Source of the DNA: Clusia tigrina
Taxonomy: Eukaryota; Arthropoda; Insecta; Diptera; Clusiidae
Length of the DNA stretch: 64,000 bases
Direction of reading: 5' to 3'
Assembly (NCBI GenBank): GCA_920105625.2
Contig: CAKKTE020000070.1
Span: 248,001 to 312,000, forward strand
The number at the start of each line of letters is the position of its first letter. The stretch's first letter is position 1. The position numbers and the translations under genes were made by a program. Below are positions 22,710 through 35,830 of the stretch, piece by piece. The notes below the pieces were generated by a model. That model searched no databases and was not told where the DNA came from. It saw only the letters and a program-made list of their open reading frames with translations.

Positions 22710-25451
22710 GGTAGCATAGCTTTGAGCGATAGCTTAAATTGACAAGAGGCTCGAGTACTTTATTGTTACAAAATTTCAAGGTTTTATGACGCTCCAGTAA
22801 AAAGTTACAAGCATTTGTATGTTGGAAACTTTGATAAGTGTAGGACGTACCGTATAGAAGTTAGGGCCATTAGAAGTTTTATCAGTGTTTGATTTGGGAC
22901 TCAAGGGTAGCATAGATTTGAGCGATAGCTTAAATTGACAAGAGGCTCGAGTACTTTATTGTTACAAAATTTCAATGTTTTATGACGCTTCAGTAAAAAG
23001 TTGCAAGCATTTGTATGTTGCAAACTTTGATAGGCGTAGGACGTACCGTATAGAAGTTAGGGCCATTTGAAGTTTTATCAGTGTTTGATTTGGGACTCAA
23101 GGGTAGCATAGCTTTGAGCGATAGCTTAAACTGACAAGAGGCTCGAGTACTTTATTGTTACAAAAATTCAAGGTTTTATGACGCTCCAATAAAAAGTTAC
23201 AAGCATTTGTATGTTGGAAACTTTGATAAGTGTAGGCCGTACCGTATAGAAGTTATGGCCATTAGAAGTTTTATCAGTGTTTCATTTTGGGACTCAAGGG
23301 TAGCATAGCTTTGAGCGATAGCTTAAATTGACAAGAGGCTCGAGTACTTTATTGTTACAAAATTTCAATGTTTTATGACGCTCCAGTAAAAAGTTACAAG
23401 CATTTGTATGTTGCAAACTTTAATAGGTGTTGGACGTACCGTATATAAGTTAGGGTCATTTGAAGTTTTATCAGTGTTTGATTTGGGACTCAAGGGTAGC
23501 ATTGCTTGAGCGATAGCTTAAATTGACAAGAGGCTCGAGCACTGTATTGTTACAAAATTTCAAGGTTTTATGACGCTCCAGTAAAAAGTTACAAGCATTT
23601 GTATGTTGCAAACTTTGATAGGTGTGGGACGTACCGTATAGAAGTTAGGGCCTTTTGAAGTTTTATCACTGTTTGATTTGGGACTCAAGGGTAGCATAGC
23701 TTTGAGCGATGGCTTAAATTGACAAGAGGCTCGAGTACTTTATTGTTACAAAATTTCAACGTTTTATGACGCTCCAGTAAAAAGTTAAAAGCATTTGTAT
23801 GTTGCAAACTTTGATAGGTGTAGGACATACCGTATAGAAGTTAGGGCCATTTGAAGTTTTATCAGTGTTTGATTTGGGACTCAAGGGTAGCATAGCTTTG
23901 AGCGATAGCTTAGATTGACAAGAGGCTCGAGTACTTTATTGTTACAAAATTTCAAGGTTTTATGACGCTCCAGTAAAAAGTTACAAACATTTGTATGTTG
24001 GAAACTTTGATAAGAGTAGGACGTACCGTATAGAAGTTAGGGCCATTTGAAGTTTTATCAGTGTTTGATTTGGGACTCAAGGGTAGCATAGCTTTGAGCG
24101 ATAACTTAAATTGACAAGAGGCTCGAGTACTTTATTCTTACAAAATTTCAAGGTTTTATGACGCTCCAGTAAAAAGTTACAAGCATTTGTATGTTGCAAA
24201 CTTTGATAGGAGTAGGACGTACCGTATAGAAGTTAGGACCATTTGAAGTTTTATCAGTGTTTGATTTGGGACTAAAGGGTAGCATAGCTTTGAGCGATAG
24301 CTTAAATTGACAAGAGGCTCGAGTACTTTATTGTTACAAAATTTCAAGGTTTTATGACGCTCCAGTAAAAAGTTACAAGCATTTGTATGTTGCAAACTTT
24401 GATAGGTGTAGAACGTACCGTATAGAAGTTAGGGCCATTTGAAGTTTTATCAGTGTTTGATTTGGGACTCAAGGGTAGCATAGCTTTGAGCGATAGCTTA
24501 AATTGACAAGAGGCTCGAGTACTTTATTGTTACAAAATTTCAAAGTTTTATGACGATCCAGTAAAAAGTTACAAGTATTTGTATGTTGCAAACTTTGATA
24601 GGTGTAGGACGTACCGTATAGAAGTTAGGGCCATTTGAAGTTTTATCAGTGTTTGATTTGGGACTCAAGGGTAGCATAGCTTGAGCGATAGCTTAAATTG
24701 ACAAGAGGCTCGAGTACTTTATTGTTACAAAATTTCAAGGTTTTATGACGCTCCAGTAAAAAGTTACAAGCATTTGTATCTTGCAAACTTTGATAGGTGT
24801 AGAACGTACCGTATAGAAGTTAGGGCCATTTGAAGTTTTATCAGTGTTTGATTTGGGACTCAAGGGTAGCATAGCTTTGAGCGATAGCTTAAGTTGACAA
24901 GAAGCTCGTGTACCTTATTGTTACAAAATTTCAAGGTTTTATGACGCTCCCGTAAAAAGTTACAAGCATATGTATGTTGCAAACTTTGATAGGTGTAGGA
25001 TGTATCGTATAGGAGTTAGGGCCATTTGAAGTTTTATCAGTGTTTGATTTGGGACTCAAGGGTAGCATAGCTTGAGCGATAGCTTAAATTGACAAGAGGC
25101 TCGAGTACTTTATTGTTACAAAATTTCAAGGTTTTATGACGCTCCAGTAAAAAGTTAGAAGCATTTGTATGTTGCAAACTTTGATATGTGTAGGACGTAC
25201 CGTATAGAAGTTAGGGCCTTTTGAAGTTTTATCAGTGTTTGATTTGGGACTCAAGGGTAGCATAGCTTTGAGCGATAGCTTAAATTGACAAGAGGCTCGA
25301 GTACTTTATTGTTACAAAATTTCAAGGTTTTATGACGCTCCAGTAAAAAGTTACAAGCATTTGTATGTTGCAAACTTTGATAGGTGTAGGACGTACCGTA
25401 TAGAAGTTAGGGCCTTTTGAAGTTTTATCAGTGTTTGATTTGGGACTCAAG
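22710..25451 (+). repeat. Mosaic of fourteen monomers
   Basis: These 2742 bp form no obvious repeated unit. The left part carries GGAAAC copies with CCATTAGAAG (22870, 23265), similar to the left end of the window. The middle has a GCATTGCTTGAG copy at about 23500 with GAGCACTG. From about 23900 it carries GCTTAGATTG, GGAGTAGGACG, GGGACTAAAGGG, TGTAGAACG, then P, Q and a GGCCTTTT copy. A similar, shorter series appears at about 53860-54820. Confidence 0.8.
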
Positions 25452-27411
25452 GGTAGCATAGCGTTGAGCGATAGCTTAAATTGACAAGAGGCTCGAGTAC
25501 TTTATTGTTACAAAATTTCAACGTTTTATGACGATCCAGTAAAAAGTTACAAGTATTTGTATGTTGCAAACTTTGATAGGTGTAGGACGTACCGTATAGA
25601 AGTTAGGGCGATTTGAAGTTTTATCAGTGTTTGATTAGGGACTCAAGGGTAGCATAGCTTTGAGCGATAGCTTAAATTGACAAGAGGCTCGAGTACTTTA
25701 TTGTTACAAAATTTCAAGGTTTTATGACGCTCCACTAAAAAGTTACAAGCATTTGTATGTTGGAAACTTTGATAAGTGTAGTACGTACCGTATAGAAGTT
25801 AGGGCCATTTGAAGTTTTATCAGTGTTTTATTTGGGACTCAAGGGTAGCATAGCTTTGAGCGATAGCTTAAATTAACAAGAGGCTCGAGTACTTTATTGT
25901 TACAAAATTTCAAGGTTTTATGACGCTTCAGTAAAAAGTTACAAGCATTTGTATGTTGCAAACTTTGATAGGCGTAGGACGTACCGTATAGAAGTTAGGG
26001 CCATTTGAAGTTTTATCAGTGTTTGATTTGGGACTCAAGGGTAGCATAGCTTTGAGCGATAGCTTAAATTGACAAGAGGCTCGAGTACTTTATTGTTGCA
26101 AAAATTCAAGGTTTTATGACGCTCCAGTAAAAAGTTACAGGCATTTGTATGTTGGAAACTTTGATAAGTGTAGTACGTACCGTATAGAAGTTAGAGCCAT
26201 TTGAAGTTTTATCAGTGTTTGATTTGGGACTCAAGGGTAGCATAGCTTTGAGCGATAGCTTAAATTGACAAGAAGCTCGAGTACCTTATTGTTACAAAAT
26301 TTCAAGTTTTTATGACGCTCCCGTAAAAAGTTACAAGCATTTGTATATTGGAAACTTTGATAAGTGTAGGACGTACCGTATAGAAGTTAGGGCCATTTGA
26401 AGTTTTATCAGTGTTTGATTTGGGACTCAAGGGTAGCATAGCTTTGAGCGATAGCTTAAATTGACAAGAAGCTCGTGTACCTTATTGTTACAAAATTTCA
26501 AGGTTTTATGACGCTCCCGTAAAAAGTTACAAGCATATGTATGTTGCAAACTTTGATAGGTGTAGGACGTACCGTATAGAAGTTAGGGCCATTTGAAGTT
26601 TGATCAGTGTTTGATTTGGGACTCAAGGGTAGCATAGCTTTGAGCGATACCTTAAATTGACAAGAGGCTCGAGTACTTTATTGTTACAAAAATTCAAGGT
26701 TTTATGACGCTCCAGTAAAAAGTTACAAGCATTTGTATGTTGGAAACTTTGATAAGTGTAGTACGTACCGTATAGAAGTTAGGGCCATTTGAAGTTTTAT
26801 CAGTGTTTGATTTGGGACTCAAGGGTAGCATAGCTTTGAGCGATAGCTTAAATTGACAAGAAGCTCAAGTACCTTATTGTTACAAAATTTCAAGTTTTTA
26901 TGACGCTCAAGTAAAAAGTTACAAGCATTTGTGTGGTGCAAACTTTGATAGGTGTAGGGCGTATCGTATAGGAGGTAGGGCCATTTGAAGTTTTATCTGT
27001 GTTTGATTTGGGACTCAATGGTAGCATAGCTTTGAGCGATAGCTTAAATTGACAAGAGGCTCGAGTACTTTATTGTTACAAAATTTCAAGGCTTTATGAC
27101 GCTCCAGTAAAAAGTTACAAGCATTTGTATATTGGAAACTTTGATAAGTGTAGGACGTACCGTATAGAAGTTAGGGCCATTTGAAGTTTTATCAGTGTTT
27201 GATTTGGGACTCAAGGGTAGCATTGCTTTGAGCGATAGCTTAAATTGACAAGAGACTCGAGTACTTTATTGTTACAAAATTTCAAGGTTTTATGACGCTT
27301 CAGTAAAAAGTTTCAAACTTTTGTATGTTGCAAACTTTGATAGGCGTAGGACGTACCGTATAGAAGTTAGGGAAATTTTAAGTTTTATCAGTGTTTGATT
27401 TGGGACTCAAG
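25452..27411 (+). repeat. 10-monomer unit, copy 1 of three
   Basis: A 1960-bp unit followed by two further tandem copies at 27412 and 29372. Markers shared by two or three copies are GACGATCC with AAGTATTTG in the first monomer, GTGTTTTATTTGGG, GTTAGAGCC, TATATTGGAAAC, a P monomer with CATATG, TTTGATCAGTG, TATGGTGC or its variant GTGTGGTGC, TTATCTGTG, and GGGAAATTTTAAG at the end. Compared with copy 2, its first monomers show several differences (GCGTTGAGCG, GGGCGATTTG, GATTAGGG, CCACTAAAA). Confidence 0.92.
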
Positions 27412-29371
27412 GGTAGCATAGCTTTGAGCGATAGCTTAAATTGACAAGAGGCTCGAGTACTTTATTGTTACAAAATTTCAACATTTTATGACGATCCAGT
27501 AAAAAGTTACAAGTATTTGTATGTTGCAAACTTTGATAGGTGTAGGACGTACCGTATAGAAGTTAGGGCCATTTGAAGTTTTATCAGTGTTTGATTTGGG
27601 ACTCCAGGGTAGCATAGCTTTGAGCGATAGCTTAAATTGACAAGAGGCTCGAGTACTTTATTGTTACAAAATTTCAAGGTTTTATGACGCTCCAGTAAAA
27701 AGTTACAAGCATTTGTATGTTGGAAACTTTGATAAGTGTAGTACGTACCGTATAGAAGTTAGGGCCATTTGAAGTTTTATCAGTGTTTTATTTGGGACTC
27801 AAGGGTAGCATAGCTTTGAGCGATAGCTTAAATTGACAAGAGGCTCGAGTACTTTATTGTTACAAAATTTCAAGGTTTTATGACGCTTCAGTAAAAAGTT
27901 ACAAGCATTTGTATGTTGCAAACTTTGATAGGCGTAGGACGTACCGTATAGAAGTTAGGGCCATTTGAAGTTTTATCAGTGTTTGATTTGGGACTCAAGG
28001 GTAGCATAGCTTTAAGCGATAGCTTAAATTGACAAGAGGCTCGAGTACTTTATTGTTGCAAAAATTCAAGGTTTTATGACGCTCCAGTAAAAAGTTACAG
28101 GCATTTGTATGTTGGAAACTTTGATAAGTGTAGTACGTACCGTATAGAAGTTAGAGCCATTTGAAGTTTTATCAGTGTTTGATTTGGGACTCAAGGGTAG
28201 CATAGCTTTGAGCGATAGCTTAAATTGACAAGAAGCTCGAGTACCTTATTGTTACAAAATTTCAAGTTTTTATGACGCTCCCGTAAAAAGTTACAAGCAT
28301 TTGTATATTGGAAACTTTGATAAGTGTAGGACGTACCGTATAGAAGTTAGGGCCATTTGAAGTTTTATCAGTGTTTGATTTGGGACTCAAGGGTAGCATA
28401 GCTTTGAGCGATAGCTTAAATTGACAAGAAGCTCGTGTACCTTATTGTTACAAAATTTCAAGGTTTTATGACGCTCCCGTAAAAAGTTACAAGCATATGT
28501 ATGTTGCAAACTTTGATAGGTGTAGGACGTACCGTATAGAAGTTAGGGCCATTTGAAGTTTGATCAGTGTTTGATTTGGGACTCAAGGGTAGCATAGCTT
28601 TGAGCGATACCTTAAATTGACAAGAGGCTCGAGTACTTTATTGTTACAAAAATTCAAGGTTTTATGACGCTCCAGTAAAAAGTTACAAGCATTTGTATGT
28701 TGGAAACTTTGATAAGTGTAGTACGTACCGTATAGAAGTTAGGGCCATTTGAAGTTTTATCAGTGTTTGATTTGGGACTCAAGGGTAGCATAGCTTTGAG
28801 CGATAGCTTAAATTGACAAGAAGCTCAAGTACCTTATTGTTACAAAATTTCAAGTTTTTATGACGCTCAAGTAAAAAGTTACAAGCATTTGTGTGGTGCA
28901 AACTTTGATAGGTGTAGGGCGTATCGTATAGGAGGTAGGGCCATTTGAAGTTTTATCTGTGTTTGATTTGGGACTCAATGGTAGCATAGCTTTGAGCGAT
29001 AGCTTAAATTGACAAGAGGCTCGAGTACTTTATTGTTACAAAATTTCAAGGCTTTATGACGCTCCAGTAAAAAGTTACAAGCATTTGTATATTGGAAACT
29101 TTGATAAGTGTAGGACGTACCGTATAGAAGTTAGGGCCATTTGAAGTTTTATCAGTGTTTGATTTGGGACTCAAGGGTAGCATTGCTTTGAGCGATAGCT
29201 TAAATTGACAAGAGACTCGAGTACTTTATTGTTACAAAATTTCAAGGTTGTATGACGCTTCAGTAAAAAGTTTCAAACTTTTGTATGTTGCAAACTTTGA
29301 TAGGCGTAGGACGTACCGTATAGAAGTTAGGGAAATTTTAAGTTTTATCAGTGTTTGATTTGGGACTCAAG
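27412..29371 (+). repeat. 10-monomer unit, copy 2 of three
   Basis: A direct copy at offset 1960. It shares TTTGATCAGTG (28561), GCTCAAGTAAAAAG, GTGTGGTGC and CTCAATGGTAGC with copy 1, and CAACATTTTATG and GGGACTCCAGGG with copy 3. Different parts of the middle copy therefore match different neighbours. Confidence 0.92.
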
Positions 29372-31324
29372 GGTAGCATAGCTTTGAGCGATAGCTTAAA
29401 TTGACAAGAGGCTCGAGTACTTTATTGTTACAAAATTTCAACATTTTATGACGATCCAGTAAAAAGTTACAAGTATTTGTATGTTGCAAACTTTGATAGG
29501 TGTAGGACGTACCGTATAGAAGTTAGGGCCATTTGAAGTTTTATCAGTGTTTGATTTGGGACTCCAGGGTAGCATAGCTTTGAGCGATAGCTTAAATTGA
29601 CAAGAGGCTCGAGTACTTTATTGTTACAAAATTTCAAGGTTTTATGACGCTCCAGTAAAAAGTTACAAGCATTTGTATGTTGGAAACTTTGATAAGTGTA
29701 GTACGTACCGTATAGAAGTTAGGGCCATTTGAAGTTTTATCAGTGTTTTATTTGGGACTCAAGGGTAGCATAGCTTTGAGCGATAGCTTAAATTGACAAG
29801 AGGCTCGAGTACTTTATTGTTACAAAATTTCAAGGTTTTATGACGCTTCAGTAAAAAGTTACAAGCATTTGTATGTTGCAAACTTTGATAGGCGTAGGAC
29901 GTACCGTATAGAAGTTAGGGCCATTTGAAGTTTTAACAGTGTTTGATTTGGGACTCAAGGGTAGCATAGCTTTGAGCGATAGCTTAAATTGACAAGAGGC
30001 TCGAGTACTTTATTGTTACAAAAATTCAAGGTTTTATGACGCTCCAGTAAAAAGTTACAAGCATTTGTATGTTGGAAACTTTGATAAGTGTAGTACGTAC
30101 CGTATAGAAGTTAGAGCCATTTGAAGTTTTATCAGTGTTTGATTTGGGACTCAAGGGTAGCATAGCTTTGAGCGATAGCTTAAATTGACAAGAAGCTCGA
30201 GTACCTTATTGTTACAAAATTTCAAGTTTTTATGACGCTCCCGTAAAAAGTTACAAGCATTTGTATATTGGAAACTTTGATAAGTGTAGGACGTACCGTA
30301 TAGAAGTTAGGGCCATTTGAAGTTTTATCAGTGTTTGATTTGGGACTCAAGGGTAGCATAGCTTTGAGCGATAGCTTAAATTGACAAGAAGCTGGTGTAC
30401 CTTATTGTTACAAAATTTCAAGGTTTTATGACGTTCCCGTAAAAAGTTACAAGCATATGTATGTTGCAAACTTTGATAGGTGTAGGACGTACCGTATAGA
30501 AGTTAGGGCCATTTGAAGTTTTATCAGTGTTTGAGTTGGGACTCAAGGGTAGCATAGCTTTGAGCGATAGCTTAAATTGACAAGAGGCTCGAGTACTTTA
30601 TTGTTACAAAAATTCAAGGTTTTATGACGCTCCAGTAAAAAGTTACAAGCATTTGTATGTTGGAAACTTTGATAAGTGTAGTACGTACCGTATAGAAGTT
30701 AGGGCCATTTGAAGTTTTATCAGTGTTTGATTTGGGACTCAAGGGTAGCATAGCTTTGAGCGATAGCTTAAATTGACAAGAAGCTCGAGTACCTTATTGT
30801 TACAAAATTTCAAGTTTTTATGACGCTCCCGTAAAAAGTTACAAGCATTTGTATGGTGCAAACTTTGATAGGTGTAGGGCGTATCGTATAGGAGGTAGGG
30901 CCATTTGAAGTTTTATCTGTGTTTGATTTGGGACTCAAGGGTAGCATAGCTTTGAGCGATAGCTTAAATTGACAAGAGGCTCGAGTACTTTATTGTTACA
31001 AAATTTCAAGGCTTTATGACGCTCAAGTAAAAAGTTACAAGCATTTGTATATTGGAAACTTTGATAACCGTACCGTATAGAAGTTAGGGCCATTTGAAGT
31101 TTTATCAGTGTTTGATTTGGGACTCAAGGGTAGCATTGCTTTGAGCGATAGCTTAAATTGACAAGAGGCTCGAGTACTTTATTGTTACAAAATTTCAAGG
31201 TTTTATGACGCTTCAGTAAAAAGTTACAAACTTTTGTATGTTGCAAACTTTGATAGGCATAGGACGTACCGTATAGAAGTTAGGGAAATTTTAAGTTTTA
31301 TCAGTGTTTGATTTGGGACTCAAG
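29372..31324 (+). repeat. 10-monomer unit, copy 3 of three
   Basis: The third copy is 1953 bp, exactly 7 bp shorter, because of a deletion at about 31063-31074 (TTGATAACCGTACCG). It has its own variants AAGCTGGTG, GACGTTCCCG and GTTTGAGTTGGG. After 31324 the series changes to ACAAAAATTC and GTAGTACGTACTG copies. Confidence 0.92.
31063..31080 (+). other. 7-bp deletion in a monomer
   Basis: The segment reads GATAACCGTACCGTATAG where sister copies read GATAAGTGTAGGACG followed by TACCG. Seven bases are missing and one junction base is changed. The 1953-bp length of this 10-monomer copy, against 1960 in the other two, confirms the size. Confidence 0.9.
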
Positions 31325-31912
31325 GGTAGCATAGCTTTGAGCGATAGCTTAAATTGACAAGAGGCTCGAGTACTTTATTGTTACAAAAATTCAAGGTTTT
31401 ATGACGCTCCAGTAAAAAGTTTCAAGCATTTGTATGTTGGAAACTTTGATAAGTGTAGTACGTACTGTATAGAAGTTAGGGCCATTTGAAGTTTTATCAG
31501 TGTTTGATTTGGGACTCAAGGGTAGCATAGCTTTGAGCGATAGCTTAAATTGACAAGAAGCTCGAGTACCTTATTGTTACAAAATTTCAAGTTTTTATGA
31601 CGCTCCCGTAAAAAGTTACAAGCATTTGTATGGTGCAAACTTTGATAGGTGTAGAACGTATCGTATAGGAGGTAGGGCCATTTGAAGTTTTATCAGTGTT
31701 TGATTTGGGACTCAAGGGTAGCATAGCTTTGAGCGATAGCTTAAATTGACAAGAGGCTCGAGTACTTTATTGTTACAAAAATTCAAGGTTTTATGACGCT
31801 CCAGTAAAAAGTTACAAGCATTTGTATGTTGGAAACTTTGATAAGTGTAGTACGTACTGTATAGAAGTTAGGGCCATTTGAAGTTTTATCAGTGTTTTAT
31901 TTGGGACTCAAG
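31325..31912 (+). repeat. Three linking monomers
   Basis: An ACAAAAATTC/GTAGTACGTACTG monomer, then an AAGCTCGAGTACC/GCTCCCG/TATGGTGC monomer with GGAGGTAGG, then another ACAAAAATTC/GTAGTACGTACTG monomer. The first two reappear as a linked pair near 46600-46980 and 48950-49330. No non-satellite sequence is present. Confidence 0.82.
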
Positions 31913-33479
31913 GGTAGCATAGCTTTGAGCGATAGCTTAAATTGACAAGAGGCTCGAGTACTTTATTGTTACAAAATTTCAAGGTTTTATGACGCTTCAG
32001 TAAAAAGTTACAAGCATTTGTATGTTGCAAACTTTGATAGGCGTAGGACGTACCGTATAGAAGTTAGGGCCATTTGAAGTTTTATCAGTGTTTGATTTGG
32101 GACTCAAGGGTAGCATAGCTTTGAGCGATAGCTTAAATTGACAAGAGGCTCGAGTACTTTATTGTTACAAAAATTCAAGGTTTTATGACGCTCCAGTAAA
32201 AAGTTACAAGCATTTGTATGCTGGAAACTTTGATAAGTGTAGTACGTACCGTATAGAAGTTAGGGCCATTTGAAGTTTTATCAGTGTTTTATTTGGGACT
32301 CAAGGGTAGCATAGCTTTGAGCGATAGCTTAAATTGACAAGAAGCTCGAGTACCTTATTGTTACAAAATTTCAAGTTTTTATGACGCTCCCGTAAAAAGT
32401 TACAAGCATTTGTATGGTGCAAACTTTGATAGGTGTAGGACGTACCGTATAGAAGTTAGGGCCATTTGAAGTTTTATCAGTGTTTGATTTGGGACTCAAG
32501 GGTAGCATAGCTTTGAGCGATAGCTTAAATTGACAAGAGGCTCGAGTACTTTATTGTTACAAAATTTCAAGGTTTTATGACGCTTCAGTAAAAAGTTACA
32601 AGCATTTGTATATTGGAAACTTTGATAAGTGTAGGACGTACCGTATAGAAGTTAGGGCCATTTCAAGTTTTATCAGTGTTTGATTTGGGACTCAAGGGTA
32701 GCATAGCTTTGAGCGATAGCTTAAATTGACAAGAAGCTCGTGTACCTTATTGTTACAAAATTTCAAGGTTTTATGACGCTCCCGTAAAAAGTTACAAGCA
32801 TATGTATGTTGCAAACTTTGATAGGTGTAGGACGTATCGTATAGGAGTTAGGGCCATTTGAAGTTTTATCAGTGTTTGATTTGGGACTCAAGGGTAGCAT
32901 AGCTTGAGCGATAGCTTAAATTGACAAGAGGCTCGAGTACTTTATTGTTACAAAATTTCAAAGTTTTATGACGCTCCAGTAAAAAGTTAGAAGCATTTGT
33001 ATGTTGCAAACTTTGATATGTGTAGGACGTACCGTATAGAAGTTAGGGCCACTTGAAGTTTTATCAGTGTTTGATTTGGGACTCAAGGGTAGCATAGCTT
33101 TGAGCGATAGCTTAAATTGACAAGAGGCTCGAGTACTTTATTGTTACAAAATTTCAAGGTTTTATGACGCTCCAGTAAAAAGTTACAAGCATTTGTATGT
33201 TGCAAACTTTGATAGGTGTAGGACGTACCGTATAGAAGTTAGGGCCTTTTGAAGTTTTATCAGTGTTTGATTTGGGACTCAAGGGTAGCATAGCTTTGAG
33301 CGATAGCTTAAATTGACAAGAGGCTCGAGTACTTTATTGTTACAAAATTTCAACGTTTTATGACGCTCCAGTAAAAAGTTACAAGCATTTGTATGTTGCA
33401 AACTTTGATAGGTGTAGGACGTACCGTATAGAAGTTAGGGCCATTTGAAGTTTTATCAGTGTTTGATTTGGGACTCAAG

Positions 33480-34263
33480 GGTAGCATAGCTTTGAGCGAT
33501 AGCTTAAATTGGCAAGAGGCTCGAATACTTGATTGTTACAAAATTTCAAGGTTTTATGACGCTCCAGTAAAAAGTTACAAGCATTTGTATGTTGGAAACT
33601 TTGATAAGTGTAGTACGTACTGTATAGAAGTTAGGGCCATTTGAAGTTTTATCAGTGTTTTATTTGGGACTCAAGGGTAGCATAGCTTTGAGCGATAGCT
33701 TAAATTGACAAGAGGCTCGAGTACTTTATTGTTACAAAATTTCAAGGCTTTATGACGCTCCAGTAAAAAGTTACAAGCATTTGTATATTGGAAACTTTGA
33801 TAAGTGTAGGACGTACCGTATAGAAGTTAGGACCATTTGAAGTTTTATCAGTGTTTGATTTGGGACTCAAGGGTAGCATAGCCTTGAGCGATAGCTTAAA
33901 TTGACAAGAGGCTCGAGTACTTTATTGTTATAAAATTTCAAGGTTTTATGACGCTCCAGTAAAAGGTTACAAGCATTTGTATGTTGCAAACTTTGATAGG
34001 CGTAGGACGTACCGTATAGAAGTTAGGGCCATTTGAAGTTTTATCAGTGTTTGATTTGGGACTCAAGGGTAGCATAGCTTTGAGCGATCGCTTAAATTGA
34101 CAAGAGGCTCGAGTACTTTATGGTTACAAAATTTCAAGGTTTTATGACGCTCCAGTAAAAAGTTACAAGCATTTGTATGTTGCAAACTTTGATAGGTGTA
34201 GGACGTACCGTATAGAAATTAGGGCCTTTTGAAGTTTTATCAGTGTTTGATTTGGGACTCAAG
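33480..34263 (+). repeat. Four-monomer cassette, copy 1 of five
   Basis: A 784-bp group of four monomers that appears five times (33480, 37398, 40140, 41707, 44449). In order they carry GGCAAGAGG with GAATACTTGATTG; CAAGGCTTTATG with TATATTGG; TAGCCTTGAG with GTAAAAGGTTAC; and GCGATCGC with TTTATGGTTAC and GAAATTAGGGCC. Partial relatives with the last two monomer types lie at about 46018-46407 and 56790-57180. Confidence 0.92.
34084..34091 (+). other. GCGATCGC palindrome marking one monomer type
   Basis: A single A-to-C change turns the usual GCGATAGC into the 8-bp palindrome GCGATCGC. Seven copies were found, at 34084, 38002, 40744, 42311, 45053, 46228 and 56998. Each lies in the same monomer type, after a TAGCCTTGAG monomer. 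It is a useful marker of descent; no function is implied. Confidence 0.9.
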
Positions 34264-35830
34264 GGTAGCATAGCTTTGAGCGATAGCTTAAATTGACAAG
34301 AAGCTCGTGTACCTTATTGTTACAAAATTTCAAGGTTTTATGACGTTCCCGTAAAAAGTTACAAGCATATGTATGTTGCAAACTTTGAAAGGTGTAGGAC
34401 GTACCGTATAGAAGTTAGGGCCTTTTGAAGTTTTATCAGTGTTTGATTTGGGACTCAAGGGTAGCATTGCTTTGAGCGATAGCTTAAATTGACAAGAGGC
34501 TCGAGTACTTTATTGTTACAAAATTTCAACGTTTTATGACGCTCCAGTAAAAAGTTACAAGCATTTGTATGTTGCAAACTTTGATAGGTGTAGGACGTAC
34601 CGTAAAGAAGTTAGGGCCATTTGAAGTTTTATCAGTGTTTGATTTGGGACTCAAGGGTAGCATAGCTTTGAGCGATAGCTTAAATTGGCAAGAGGCTCGA
34701 GTACTTGATTGTTACAAAATTTCAAGGTTTTATGACGCTCCAGTAAAAAGTTACAAGCATTTGTATGTTGGAAACTTTGATAAGTGTAGTACGTACCGTA
34801 TAGAAGTTAGGGCCATTTGGAGTTTTATCAGTGTTTTATTTGGGACTCAAGGGTAGCATAGCTTTGAGCGATAGCTTAAATTGACAAGAGGCTCGAGTAC
34901 TTTATTGTTACAAAATTTCAAGGTTTTATGACGCTTCAGTAAAAAGTTACAAGCATTTGTATGTTGCAAACTTTGATAGGCGTAGGACGTACCGTATAGA
35001 AGTTAGGGCCATTTGAAGTTTTATCAGTGTTTGATTTGGGACTCAAGGGTAGCATAGCTTTGAGCGATAGCTTAAATTGACAAGAGGCTCGAGTACTTTA
35101 TTGTTACAAAAATTCAAGGTTTTATGACGCTCCAGTAAAAAGTTACAAGCATTTGTATGTTGGAAACTTTGATAAGTGTAGTACGTACCGTATATAAGTT
35201 AGGGCCATTTGAAGTTTTATCAGTGTTTGATTTGGGACTCAAGGGTAGCATAGCTTTGAGCGATAGCTTAAATTGACAAGAGGGTCGAGTACTTTATTGT
35301 TACAAAATTTCAAGGCTTTATGACGCTCCAGTAAAATTTACAAGCATTTGTATATTGGAAACTTTGATAAGTGTAGGACGTACCGTATAGAAGTTAGGGC
35401 CATTTGAAGTTTTATCAGTGTTTGATTTGTGACTCAAGGGTAGCATAGCTTTGAGCGATAGCTTAAATTGACAAGAGGCTCGAGTACTTTATTGTTACAA
35501 AATTTCAATGTTTTATGACGCTTCAGTAAAAAGTTACAAGCATTTGTATGTTGCAAAGTTTGATAGGCGTAGGACGTACCTTATAGAAGTTAGGGCCATT
35601 TGAAGTTTTATCAGTGTTTGATTTGGGACTCAAGGGTAGCATAGCTTTGAGCGATAGCTTAAATTGACAAGAGGCTCGAGTACTTTATTGTTACAAAAAT
35701 TCAAGGTTTTTTGACGCTCCAGTAAAAAGTTACAAGCATTTGTATGTTGCAAACTTTAATAGGTGTTGGACGTACCGTATAGAAGTTAGGGTCATTTGAA
35801 GTTTTATCAGTGTTTGATTTGGGACTCAAG

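Larger units (their letters stand above)
31913..35830 (+). repeat. 20-monomer unit, copy 1
   Basis: A 3918-bp unit (20 x 196 minus 2) repeated at 35831-39748. Rare markers found at matching offsets are TATGCTGG (32217 and 36135), CATTTCAAG, the P/Q pair (32.7-33.1 kb), GGCCACTTGAAG, the GAATACTTGATTG monomer (33480), GCGATCGC (34084), GACGTTCCCG, CCGTAAAGAAG, AGGGTCGAG, GTAAAATTTACAAG and GCAAAGTTTG. Confidence 0.93.
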
